From contig DATGUN010000081.1 in NCBI GenBank assembly GCA_035301285.1, positions 1-42,140 on the forward strand: a DNA stretch of 42,140 nucleotides. The letters are read 5' to 3'. Positions 26,317 through 34,574 of this stretch are shown here, piece by piece. The notes below the pieces were generated by a model. The model was not told where the DNA came from and searched no databases. It saw only the letters and a list, made by a program, of their open reading frames with translations. Position 1 is the first letter of the stretch. Every line of letters begins with the position of its first letter. The DNA comes from DATGUN01 sp035301285. GTDB taxonomy: Bacteria; Bacillota; Bacilli; Bacillales; Amphibacillaceae. The position numbers were made by a program, and so were the translations under genes.

Positions 26317-27111
26317 TTACTTTGTAAGATCTCGCATATCTGGAACAGTCGGACTCATCATATAATGACCCCCTTCGACTTCGATTGCCTGTCCAGTAAT
26401 GAATTTGGATTCATCCGATGCGAGAAATAATACCGTATAACCAATATCATCCGGTTCACCGTTATAGGGTAGAGCATTATGCCTTGTAAACATATCCTTG
26501 AATTCCTGCGGCAAATTATTTTCTGCTGCCGGTGTCATGATCATACCCGGAATGACGCTATTACAACGGATATTATCCTTCCCGTATTGTGTCGCGATAT
26601 AACGTGTTAAATTAACAACAGCTGCTTTCGATGCACCATATGCTGTCCGGGTTGAATCACCAGCAATAGCTGACGTCGACGCGGTATTGATAATCGAGCC
26701 GCCCCCTGATTTTTGCATATGCGGAATAGCAAATCGACTGCCAAGCAATACACTTTTAGTATTCACGTTCATCAATCGATCCCACTCATCCAAATCGATA
26801 TTGACAACATCCAGATCCTTTTTCAGATTGGTCAGCCCAACATTGTTATATAAGATATCAATTTTCCCATATTGTTCGACAGTATATTCCACCGCGTCAC
26901 GGATCGAGTCTTCCTTTGCAGCATCGAGGAAAATGCCTTCTGCTGATCCACCTTCTTCGCGAATGGCTTCAGCCGCTTCTTTTGCTCCATCCGTATTGAA
27001 ATCTCCTATGACAACGTTTGCCCCCTCCTGTGCCATCAATTGTGAGGCAGACAACCCGATACCAGAAGCACCACCTGTTACTAAAGCTACTTTTCCTTCA
27101 ACACGACCCAT
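26317..27111 (-). CDS. Short-chain dehydrogenase/reductase (SDR)
   Basis: The 264-residue classical SDR has the cofactor motif TGGASGIG (about 12-19), NNVG (near 90) where NNAG is usual, and the active-site Tyr/Lys in YGASKAA (Ser at about 145). It ends with the usual FITGQAIEVEGGHYM. Asp37 after the second strand suggests NAD preference. AAGGAG precedes ATG 27111 by nine bases. It is the last gene of an SDR-MarR-SDR operon; substrate unknown. Confidence 0.9.
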   Translation of the reverse strand: MGRVEGKVALVTGGASGIGLSASQLMAQEGANVVIGDFNTDGAKEAAEAIREEGGSAEGIFLDAAKEDSIRDAVEYTVEQYGKIDILYNNVGLTNLKKDLDVVNIDLDEWDRLMNVNTKSVLLGSRFAIPHMQKSGGGSIINTASTSAIAGDSTRTAYGASKAAVVNLTRYIATQYGKDNIRCNSVIPGMIMTPAAENNLPQEFKDMFTRHNALPYNGEPDDIGYTVLFLASDESKFITGQAIEVEGGHYMMSPTVPDMRDLTK

Positions 27112-27134
27112 TCAAAACATCTCCTTAAAATATA

Positions 27135-27563
27135 TTACTGTTCATCTAAATGGTTCAGAAGTTTTTGCTGTATGGCCAAATACTGCTGAATTTCTTCCTC
27201 CGTTAAAATTGAAAAAATGTCTTTTCGCATTTTTTGCCCGGTCTTTTGTGCTTGATCAAGGATGGTTTTTCCTTTCTCCGTAATAGAAAGACGAATGATG
27301 CGCCGATCCGTTTCATCATAAACCCGTTCAACATATGATTCTTTCATCAACCGGTCCGCAATATTCGTCAATGCGCCTGGTGTATAACCAAGTTCATGGG
27401 CAAGTTCGGATTGTTTCATTGCTCCGTTTTCCCGTAATTTGGATAGAACAAGAATCTGTGAAACACCGACATTATACGGAAAGGTTTTAGACCATCGAAC
27501 CATTGTCTTATTGCCGAATAACTCCAATATCCGGATCAATTCGAAAATACTGCTAGACTGCAA
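27135..27563 (-). CDS. MarR-family transcriptional regulator
   Basis: The 142-residue winged-helix regulator shows the DNA-recognition region MKQSELAHELGYTPGALTNIADRLMKESYVERVYDETDRRIIRLSIT, with the DxRxxxxxLT wing motif. TTG 27563 is chosen because AGGAGG lies ten bases before it and it avoids overlap; the ATG at 27626 would overlap the upstream SDR gene by 26 bp and lacks a site. It is flanked by two SDR genes in the same operon and probably represses it through the palindromes at 28368-28410. Confidence 0.85.
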   Translation of the reverse strand: MQSSSIFELIRILELFGNKTMVRWSKTFPYNVGVSQILVLSKLRENGAMKQSELAHELGYTPGALTNIADRLMKESYVERVYDETDRRIIRLSITEKGKTILDQAQKTGQKMRKDIFSILTEEEIQQYLAIQQKLLNHLDEQ

Positions 27564-27600
27564 AGCATTCACACCTCCTGTATGGTGGTGAAACGGGTCA

Positions 27601-28353
27601 TCAACGTAATTTAATTGATCCACCATCCACCATGATTGTTTGACCGGTAATATAATCCGAATCTTCGCTCGCTAAAAACACCGCTGCCCTTCCGATATCC
27701 TCTTCCAATTCTCCAAATCGGCGCATGGGTATATTTTCCAATACGGATTGATAATATTCCGGCTCTTCTTTTCGCCAAGCTTGTACACCAGGTGAGTTTG
27801 CAATAGGTGAAATAAGATTGACATTGATCCCATTCGGTCCATATTCATTCGCCGCCACACGCGATATCGCACGGATAGCCTCTTTGGCAGCCGCATAAGC
27901 GCCTTGTGTCGGATGGCCTTCAAGACCGGCACCAGATGCAAAGTTGATAATGTTTCCTTTTGTTTTTTTCAAGTATGGGAGTGCCGCTTGCATGAGATAA
28001 AATGTCGGATAAAACCCTGTATCAAAGGATAGATCCATATCATCCTGCGTCAATTCTTCCAACGGTTTTCGCTTAGATGCATGCGCATTATTCACTAAAA
28101 TATCCAACTGCCCATAACGGTCAACCACTTTCTCGACAATATTTTTCAGTTTATCATGTTCAGCTAAATTGGCTTGAATGAACATGGCGTCTTGATATTG
28201 TTGCAAATCGTAGACTGTTTCTTTTCCTGCTTTTTCGTCCAGATCAACAATCGCCACTTTGGCCCCCTCTTTTACGAATGCGCGGGCCATGCCTTGACCG
28301 ATGCCCGCCGCACCACCTGTTATAAGAGCTACTTTGTCTTGTAATTTCCCCAT
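27601..28353 (-). CDS. Short-chain dehydrogenase/reductase (SDR)
   Basis: The 250-residue SDR has TGGAAGIGQG (about 12-21), Asp37/Asp39 in IVDLDEKAG suggesting NAD, NNAH in place of NNAG, and YAAAKEA as active-site Tyr/Lys with Ser in NFASGAG. It ends YITGQTIMVDGG. It is the first gene of the operon and starts at ATG 28353 eight bases after AAGGAG. It is only distantly similar to the second SDR, so the two may catalyse successive steps. Confidence 0.9.
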   Translation of the reverse strand: MGKLQDKVALITGGAAGIGQGMARAFVKEGAKVAIVDLDEKAGKETVYDLQQYQDAMFIQANLAEHDKLKNIVEKVVDRYGQLDILVNNAHASKRKPLEELTQDDMDLSFDTGFYPTFYLMQAALPYLKKTKGNIINFASGAGLEGHPTQGAYAAAKEAIRAISRVAANEYGPNGINVNLISPIANSPGVQAWRKEEPEYYQSVLENIPMRRFGELEEDIGRAAVFLASEDSDYITGQTIMVDGGSIKLR

Positions 28354-28367
28354 GTGATCAACTCCTT

Positions 28368-28410
28368 ATATATAGTATATCACTATATATTTTAATGTTA
28401 AAATATATAG
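28368..28410 (-). promoter_or_regulatory. Palindromic operator/promoter of the SDR-MarR-SDR operon
   Basis: Two palindromes adjoin: ATATATAGT (28368-28376) with ACTATATAT (28382-28390), and a nearly spacerless 13-bp inverted repeat 28383-28395 with 28398-28410. On the minus strand TTAACA and TATACT with 16-bp spacing can be read as -35 and -10 across them. The location right before the first gene and the MarR gene inside the operon argue for autoregulation. Confidence 0.65.
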
Positions 28411-28554
28411 CTTGAAACATATTTCATTCACATAGTGACACTTTCAAAAAGAACCTCATCTCAGTTTGTACTGTCTTTTTCCATATTATTCCTTTGATCA
28501 ATGACGAACAAAGCCATAAAAAAATAATACCGATTCTTTTTTCTAATTAAAAAA

Positions 28555-28580
28555 GAACCAGATATTACGCATCCTGGTTC
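28555..28580 (-). terminator. Terminator of the CueP-like gene
   Basis: GAACCAG (28555-28561) pairs with CTGGTTC (28574-28580). On the minus strand the stem is followed by six T residues, 20 bp after the gene. Confidence 0.88.
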
Positions 28581-28600
28581 CCTTAAAAGCCCATAAAATA

Positions 28601-29113
28601 TTAACCCTTTAACTGCATTGTCGTTATACACGTATCATCGCCTTCATAAGTGGAAATATCCGTTTCCGCCACACCCTCGTCATGTTCAATCGTTACATGG
28701 TAATTTTGATCTCGGGGTAACCATAAATCCATAAAGCCATTTTCAAGAGCTGTCATCATCTCGTCCACCACAACATTCCCATCTTCATCTTCGATATGTA
28801 CATCAAATTCTTCATTTGCCAATTCACCTTGACATCCCGTTAAACTATGGATTTCACATGGATGTGTCTCATCGACAAATGGCGCAATGGATACGAAAAA
28901 TTCTTCTTCAGGAAGGTCATATGTTGTCTCACTTCCATTTTCATTGACAATCAGTTCATGGGATGTGATCGATGCTGTTTCATCATCGAAGCTATCTACA
29001 CTGTATGTGTGAACCTTTTCCTTGATATCTTGCACAGATTCTTCATTTGATTCTCCCTGACAAGCCGTTAGCATCATGACCAATCCAATCATAAAAAACA
29101 AATGTTTCTTCAT
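28601..29113 (-). CDS. cueP: CueP-family metal-binding lipoprotein
   Basis: The 170-residue precursor has lipobox LTAC (Cys18) and the CueP hallmarks FFVSIAPFVDETHPCEIHSLTGCQGEL, WLPRDQNYHVTI and a terminal DDTCITTMQL. Cys86, Cys94 and Cys162 are the expected conserved thiols. In Salmonella, CueP is a periplasmic copper-binding protein that supplies SodCII and aids survival; here a lipoprotein version would sit on the outer face of the membrane. ATG 29113 follows CGGGAG at 11 bases. A TACAnnTGTA box lies about 40 bp upstream. Confidence 0.85.
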   Translation of the reverse strand: MKKHLFFMIGLVMMLTACQGESNEESVQDIKEKVHTYSVDSFDDETASITSHELIVNENGSETTYDLPEEEFFVSIAPFVDETHPCEIHSLTGCQGELANEEFDVHIEDEDGNVVVDEMMTALENGFMDLWLPRDQNYHVTIEHDEGVAETDISTYEGDDTCITTMQLKG

Positions 29114-29442
29114 CTATGATCCAACTCCCGTTAAGTATTCAAAACCTTAATACATGTGTATTTTATCATAGTATCCATTACAAATACGCCAGACTTTCAA
29201 CATCTTTTTGACTTTTCTTATATGTAGTCATATAAATCGTATTGGCAGTATGATATTGTCTGTCATTGGATTTTGTTGAACCATTGATGTAGTATTGTTA
29301 CATGGATTTAGCCTGTGAGCGATGATTGTAGATGTTATAACCAGACATTTATTACTTTTCCATAGGATATTTTGAAAGATTACAACACGTCTTGGTAATC
29401 ACTTAATGTCTACAAATAAGTCAGTATTGGAGTGATTGATGC
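29114..29442. other. Divergent region between the CueP and MgtC genes
   Basis: The 329-bp gap holds the 14-bp near-palindrome at 29149-29162 and otherwise no ORF, hairpin or riboswitch-like structure that could be recognised. Confidence 0.45.
29149..29162. promoter_or_regulatory. TACAnnTGTA box upstream of the CueP-like gene
   Basis: AATACATGTGTATT has six-base arms AATACA/TGTATT around TG and contains TACATGTGTA, which fits the cop-box/BlaI-type consensus TACAnnTGTA used by CopY-like repressors in Gram-positive bacteria. It lies 36 bp before the CueP start. One copy of so short a motif can occur by chance in AT-rich DNA. Confidence 0.4.
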
Positions 29443-30108
29443 ATGTGGGAATTTGAATATGTGATCAGGCTTGTGTTAGCCGGAATAATCGGGGCCGTTA
29501 TCGGTTTGGAACGCGAGAAACGCTTTAAAGAGGCTGGACTGCGCACTCATTTTCTTGTGGCAATCGGCAGCGCTATTTTCATCATCGTTTCTAAGTATGC
29601 GTTTTTTGATGTGCTTGCTGACGATGTCGTACTTGACCCAAGTCGTGTTGCGGCTGCCATTCCAAGTGGTATTGGTTTTCTAGGTGCAGGTATGATTCTT
29701 GTCCAGCGAACATCCATACAAGGGCTGACAACGGCTGCAGGCATATGGGCAACTGCAGGGATCGGGCTTGCTATTGGTGGTGGAATGTATGAAATCGGAA
29801 TATTCTCAGGCTTGCTCGTCATTATCGGATTGGAATTTTTGAAACGACTGTTTAAACCCATCATTCCAAAGATCATCAAATTGAATATGGTTGTCACTGA
29901 TAATGACACAATCCACTACATCATCAGCAAATTGACGAAATCGGACATCGTGATCAGGGATTACGCCGTCAAAACCAAAAAAGATGATGACGAACAGAAT
30001 ATGAGTGTTCTGATCAAATTACAATCCAAAAAGAGATGGAAAGAAAATCAAATCACAGATATGCTACAACAAATTGAAGGTGTCGAATCGATTAAAATAG
30101 ACATCTAA
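29443..30108 (+). CDS. MgtC/SapB family membrane protein
   Basis: The 221-residue protein has about four to five N-terminal membrane segments with the family motifs GAVIGLEREKRFKEAGLRTH, GIGFLGAGMILV and GLTTAAGIWATAGIGLAIG, then a cytosolic ACT-like C-terminal domain (about 145-221). MgtC proteins affect magnesium homeostasis and ATP synthase activity in pathogens; in Bacillaceae the role is unclear. ATG 29443 follows GGAG by ten bases. It diverges from the CueP-like gene. Confidence 0.9.
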   Translation: MWEFEYVIRLVLAGIIGAVIGLEREKRFKEAGLRTHFLVAIGSAIFIIVSKYAFFDVLADDVVLDPSRVAAAIPSGIGFLGAGMILVQRTSIQGLTTAAGIWATAGIGLAIGGGMYEIGIFSGLLVIIGLEFLKRLFKPIIPKIIKLNMVVTDNDTIHYIISKLTKSDIVIRDYAVKTKKDDDEQNMSVLIKLQSKKRWKENQITDMLQQIEGVESIKIDI

Positions 30109-30283
30109 GCAAGTATAAGCAGCAAGCAGCCTTTCATTTTCTCCCGTTCCGTTGTATTTATATATTCCTTTTGAATGTACCACTGATTTCAAGCTCTCAA
30201 TACACAAAATCGTCTCTTCACAAATGTTGTGACATAGCTGCACGTCATCTGAACATACCAAAAGCACATGTTTTAACAGTAAA

Positions 30284-30309
30284 GTGGGACAGAATCATCT
30301 CTGCCCCAC
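30284..30309 (-). terminator. Possible terminator of the hydrolase gene
   Basis: GTGGGACAGA (30284-30293) pairs with TCTGCCCCAC (30300-30309) with one mismatch. The tail on the minus strand (TTTACTGTT) is a modest T-run. It lies seven bases after the hydrolase stop. Confidence 0.55.
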
Positions 30310-30315
30310 ATCCTT

Positions 30316-31149
30316 TCAGTCTTCCAGAAATTCCAGAAGTGCTCTATTAAATTCGGTAGGGTGTGTTGCATTCAACCCATGCGGCCCGCCCTCGATCAAA
30401 GCTAACTGACACCCAGGAATCGTCTCATGTGTTCGTTTACCACTGGCTTCGAACGGCACAATGTCATCCGAATCACCGTGAATAACGAGAGTCGGGATAT
30501 TGAATTTGGCAAGATCCTCCCTGAAATCAGTCCTTCCGAAAGCACCAATACAATCCAGAGTGCCTTTCGGTGAAGCGCCTGCCGCTATATCCCGGTTATA
30601 CAGACGAAACGGCTCGCTGACTAAATCAGACTGTGCACCTGCAAAAAAGGTTTTTGTAAAATCTTCGAGAAAGGCGATTCGATCTTTTTTCACGCCACTT
30701 TCAAAGTCTGCAATCCCCGCATCATCCATTGGCCCATCGGGATTATCTTCTGTATTGTATAAATAAGGTGGAACCGCTGCAGCAAAGACAGCTCTCTTTA
30801 CTCGGCTTGTCCCATAATTGGCGACATAACGAGCAACTTCACCACCCCCCATTGAAAAGCCGACAAGCGTTGCACCTTGGAGATCAAGATGTTCCACTAA
30901 TTGGTTCAAATCGGCTGCCAACGTATCATAATCGTACCCATTCCAAGGCTGAGAAGACTTACCGAAACCTCGTCGATCATACGTAATCACTCTGTAACCA
31001 GCCTCAATAAGGGCCGGAATCTGATATTCCCAAGAACGACCGCTGAGTGGCCAACCATGTATCAATACAATCGGTTTTCCAGCACCATGATCTTCATAAT
31101 ATAATTCAATTGGCATACTATTTTCTGTTCCCACTGTAATTGTTGCCAT
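30316..31149 (-). CDS. Alpha/beta hydrolase (non-heme chloroperoxidase/esterase type)
   Basis: The 277-residue hydrolase has the oxyanion motif IHGWPLSGRSW, nucleophile Ser in GFSMGGGE (about 99), Asp in HGDSDDIVP and His in GGPHGLN, a complete triad. The YDRRGFGKSSQPW segment is typical of cofactor-free haloperoxidase-like esterases. ATG 31149 lies seven bases after AGGAGG; ATG 31152 is the close alternative. Physiological substrate is unknown. Confidence 0.9.
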   Translation of the reverse strand: MATITVGTENSMPIELYYEDHGAGKPIVLIHGWPLSGRSWEYQIPALIEAGYRVITYDRRGFGKSSQPWNGYDYDTLAADLNQLVEHLDLQGATLVGFSMGGGEVARYVANYGTSRVKRAVFAAAVPPYLYNTEDNPDGPMDDAGIADFESGVKKDRIAFLEDFTKTFFAGAQSDLVSEPFRLYNRDIAAGASPKGTLDCIGAFGRTDFREDLAKFNIPTLVIHGDSDDIVPFEASGKRTHETIPGCQLALIEGGPHGLNATHPTEFNRALLEFLED

Positions 31150-31320
31150 CATTATTCCTCCTTGTATTATTCACATGTTATCTATATTCATTTTTTACCG
31201 ATCAGAGAATCGGACATTTAAAATGTCCCGTACATATATTTCCCGCAATCAAATGGTTCCAAACAAATGACATTCGAAATATGACTCTTGATTTGGTGCA
31301 CTCACCGATTATCGTATTAT

Positions 31321-32049
31321 TCAAACCCTATGTTCCACCCAAACATTGGGATCATCATATAGACCGCAATCCTTGTCACAATCAATTTTTACCAGTGAAA
31401 GTGCCCCGGGAACGACATATTGTCCTGATTCCGGTAACGCCATCCCAGTCCACTCTGACCATTCGGACACGGTTCCTTTTATCATCATTGACCTTGGTGC
31501 GATTCCAAGTTGTCTTCCACCAAGTCTCCAATGAACGCGCAACCATGGATCAAATGGAGCACCATCATCTCTTTTCCAATGTGCATAGTGCTCGATCGGA
31601 ATGGTAGGATACTTTTGTTTCCATGTCGGACGGACAGGCGCGATGACCGATGTCAAACCGTTCTTCTTCGCTATCGCCTTCATAGTGCGGATGATGTCAT
31701 AACTCAGGCCTTTACCTTTATGGCTTGTTGAACTGACTGCGGCCAAGGCACATAGTGTATTCGGTTTGTTTGTATCAAACCCCTGTTTCAACGCATGATC
31801 ATACCCACCGGGGAGGTGTTTTTTTGTCCCATCCCAATATAACGGAATCGTATGCCCACATCCCACCATCTCTTCATCTTCACCATATAAAGCAAATTGA
31901 TAATCTGGAAATGTAGTATACAATTCATTCCAATAATAACGGCTGATTGCGTCTCCTTGTTGTATGAATTCCGGAAATTGTTCTAGGAATGGATCGAAGA
32001 CTGGTATCAAATCTACGTTCTGACTAACTGTTACGATTCTCGTATTCAA
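31321..32049 (-). CDS. GNAT-like N-acetyltransferase
   Basis: The 242-residue protein appears to have a GNAT fold: a central strand LCALAAVSSTSHKGKGLSYDIIRTMKAIAKKNG where the R/QxxGxG/A loop appears as HKGKGLS, followed by a helix and the conserved SVIAPVRP strand. The C-terminal third (HWRLGGRQLGIAPRSM) is family-specific. TTG 32049 is chosen after AAGGGGGAAGG; the longer TTG start at 32106 has a poorer site. Substrate is unknown, and the fold assignment is by motif only. Confidence 0.6.
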   Translation of the reverse strand: MNTRIVTVSQNVDLIPVFDPFLEQFPEFIQQGDAISRYYWNELYTTFPDYQFALYGEDEEMVGCGHTIPLYWDGTKKHLPGGYDHALKQGFDTNKPNTLCALAAVSSTSHKGKGLSYDIIRTMKAIAKKNGLTSVIAPVRPTWKQKYPTIPIEHYAHWKRDDGAPFDPWLRVHWRLGGRQLGIAPRSMMIKGTVSEWSEWTGMALPESGQYVVPGALSLVKIDCDKDCGLYDDPNVWVEHRV

Positions 32050-32169
32050 TAAACCTTCCCCCTTATAAACCTCAATCTTCTTTCTGTTTAAGTCAACCAA
32101 ACTCAATGCGAATTAGACACCTTTTCCCACTTACACAAGAAATTGTTTTACAAAACTGCTTTACATACG

Positions 32170-32682
32170 TCATTGAACGACCTCTGTCCCTGACACCCAA
32201 TCATAGATGTTTTTCCTTTTCTTATTTGTGAAGGGAATGATCAAATATATTAATATGACAATATTGACAGCACTTAAAATAATAAAAACGGTCATTTCCA
32301 AAAGATCGGATGGAAGAATCAGCCTCCATATACCGAAATGGGCAATCTCCCAAGGCAAAAACTTGACAGCTGTCCGAAAAACAGAGCGGCCGACCCCAAT
32401 ACGTTTTCCGAAACCATCAACAACTCTAATACCCATTTTTCTTTTCCCCAATGTTCCCTGCCATTTAGAACATTCGCTTAAAATAAAGTAAAACGAAACT
32501 GGTAACGTCATCATTATAAAGCCTGTCAGCTCAGCCGTTAACGGTGAACTTGAAAACAAGGATTGAAAATATGGCCGACAAACAAATGAGAAGGTCCCTA
32601 CAACACCAATACCATATATAACGATAACAAGATAATCTAACAAGAAGGCGTAAATACGAATTCTAAATGGTGCATACGACAT
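32170..32682 (-). CDS. RDD family membrane protein
   Basis: The 170-residue protein has about four membrane segments and the RDD hallmarks: an early Arg-rich start RIRIYAFLLDYLVIVI, and WQGTLGKRKMGIRVVD later. RDD proteins are of unclear function; some act as sodium/proton antiporters or in complexes. ATG 32682 follows a G-rich site (GGGGGG). The extra 24 residues of the longer frame are not used. Confidence 0.85.
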   Translation of the reverse strand: MSYAPFRIRIYAFLLDYLVIVIYGIGVVGTFSFVCRPYFQSLFSSSPLTAELTGFIMMTLPVSFYFILSECSKWQGTLGKRKMGIRVVDGFGKRIGVGRSVFRTAVKFLPWEIAHFGIWRLILPSDLLEMTVFIILSAVNIVILIYLIIPFTNKKRKNIYDWVSGTEVVQ

Positions 32683-32887
32683 AACGAGCCCCCCGAACCG
32701 AACAGCATAATCTTTTCCACAAAAACATCTCCTCAGATAAACATGACAAACCAATGATACCTTAAAAGATTATTATAACAGACTTCAGGACGTACTTATA
32801 CAAATCATTTAAATTATTTTACTATTCAACAAAAACAAACCTGAAGAAAGTACTTAATAACATTTTCGTTTCACTCACACGAAAAGA

Positions 32888-32911
32888 AGGATTCCCCGCC
32901 AGGAAAATCCT
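32888..32911 (-). terminator. Terminator of the TetR-ABC operon
   Basis: AGGATT (32888-32893) pairs with AATCCT (32906-32911), extended by CC/GG inside. On the minus strand TTCTTTTCG follows. It lies 25 bp after the permease stop. Confidence 0.65.
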
Positions 32912-32935
32912 CCACCTATCAAACCGTTACCACTA

Positions 32936-34549
32936 TCAAACACCTTCAATCAGATCCCGCCGCTTATAGCCAATGTAGCCGACCAGCATCAGGACAATGC
33001 TGATTGCGATGATGGCCATAAAAATGATTAGGTCAAAGTCATCCATCGGTAAATTCGGCATCCAGCTTTGAATGGCGGTTTTCGAAAACCATTCTGGTAA
33101 ATCCAATATTCCTTCAAAATAGGTCAGTAAAAATGAATAAGCGAGATAGATATACACGATTTTACCTTGTTTCGGTGCCCAACCGAGCGCCAATGCAGCC
33201 AGACCTGTAAAAAACAAAACAGTTGGCAATAGATTGAAACCGGCTGCAAGGAAATCAAACAAATCCATTGTTGATGAGCCACTCATAACGACCACTGCTG
33301 TGCCACCAAGGCCACCGGAAGCTAATAAAATGCCAACCAAGCCGGCTAAAACTGCGAGCCCGATACTGGTCCAATACAGCTTGGCGCGGGTCACTTTTGT
33401 TGCATAAATCTGACTCAAATGAAGCCGACTCTCTTCCGAAAAAAGCTTATTGACGAGCACAATGGGTAAGATTGAAACCAAAACAATCATAATGATCATA
33501 AGTGTCCCTGTGGCTGATTCTTCAATGGAATAACCGGATTGCATGAACATTTCCTTCATCATGTCATTCCCTTCCATGAATGTCTGCATGTCACCGTAGA
33601 TCGAGCCATACGCCGCTCCCATAATCGCAAACGCAATCAACCAAGCCAAAATGACACCTTTGTTGATTCTGAATAAAAAACCCCGAACAGATAACAAGGA
33701 AGGTTTAGCGTTCTTTCGCCCTTCTCTTTGCGGAAGATAACCTGCACCCATATCACGGGAACCTTCCAATGAGAACGCCATGACCATTAAAACGACAATA
33801 AACACCAAGGCAATGATAAGCGGCATCCAATCATTATCCGTAAAAGGATACGTCAGGTACGTCCACCCCAATGGATTAATCATGGAAAAACTGGTATTTG
33901 ACACATCTGTCCCTGCGCGGATAATATAAAGCAGTCCGATTATTCCAAGCGCCAAACCGGTTGCACCACCAGAGGAGGGCATGATTTGTGCCGTAACCAG
34001 CGCTAATACAGCCCCAATCACACCTGCCACTCCGATAGACGCACCGAATAGAAGTGATCCTTCAACTGAAATGGTATCCGCAGCAAAACTCATCATGACG
34101 CCCGCAATTAAAAGGGCCAATAACATATTAATGAAAACTACTTCTAACATCGTCGCGAGTGAATTGGATTGGCGCCCTACCCGAAATGAACGTACCAGTT
34201 CGGTCAATCCGAGGTCCTCTTCCTTACGCGTGTGACCGACCACATGAAGAACAGATAGAATCATGGCAAACAAACCGCAGAATAATAGCATTTCATGCGT
34301 GTACATAGCTCCCAATGTATAATCAATCGCGGTATCAACGGGTGTTGGTCCAACCATGGCGATCATCGCCGGATTTTGCAATGTTTCATACATTCCAACT
34401 AAACCTTGCCCTTTAGTGATCTCTTTAAATGCCGGCACAAAACCAGCGGAAAATATGCCGAGTCCTATAATCCAAATAGCTGCTTTCAACCAATCTCGCT
34501 TCAGATTCAACCCGAAAAGCATGTGCCAGCGGGCAAATTTTTCTTTCAT
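32936..34549 (-). CDS. ABC exporter permease, fused two-module type
   Basis: The 537-residue protein has about 12 membrane segments in two homologous halves (first begins KRDWLKAAIWIIGLG; second begins RINKGVILAWLIAFAIMG), as in tetronasin/polyketide antibiotic exporters such as TnrB. ATG 34549 follows AAAGGAGGGG; the longer frame to 34744 overlaps the ATPase gene and is not real. It lies 25 bp after the ATPase and forms the export complex with it. Confidence 0.9.
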   Translation of the reverse strand: MKEKFARWHMLFGLNLKRDWLKAAIWIIGLGIFSAGFVPAFKEITKGQGLVGMYETLQNPAMIAMVGPTPVDTAIDYTLGAMYTHEMLLFCGLFAMILSVLHVVGHTRKEEDLGLTELVRSFRVGRQSNSLATMLEVVFINMLLALLIAGVMMSFAADTISVEGSLLFGASIGVAGVIGAVLALVTAQIMPSSGGATGLALGIIGLLYIIRAGTDVSNTSFSMINPLGWTYLTYPFTDNDWMPLIIALVFIVVLMVMAFSLEGSRDMGAGYLPQREGRKNAKPSLLSVRGFLFRINKGVILAWLIAFAIMGAAYGSIYGDMQTFMEGNDMMKEMFMQSGYSIEESATGTLMIIMIVLVSILPIVLVNKLFSEESRLHLSQIYATKVTRAKLYWTSIGLAVLAGLVGILLASGGLGGTAVVVMSGSSTMDLFDFLAAGFNLLPTVLFFTGLAALALGWAPKQGKIVYIYLAYSFLLTYFEGILDLPEWFSKTAIQSWMPNLPMDDFDLIIFMAIIAISIVLMLVGYIGYKRRDLIEGV

Positions 34550-34574
34550 GATATTGTCCCCTCCTTTCAGATGG

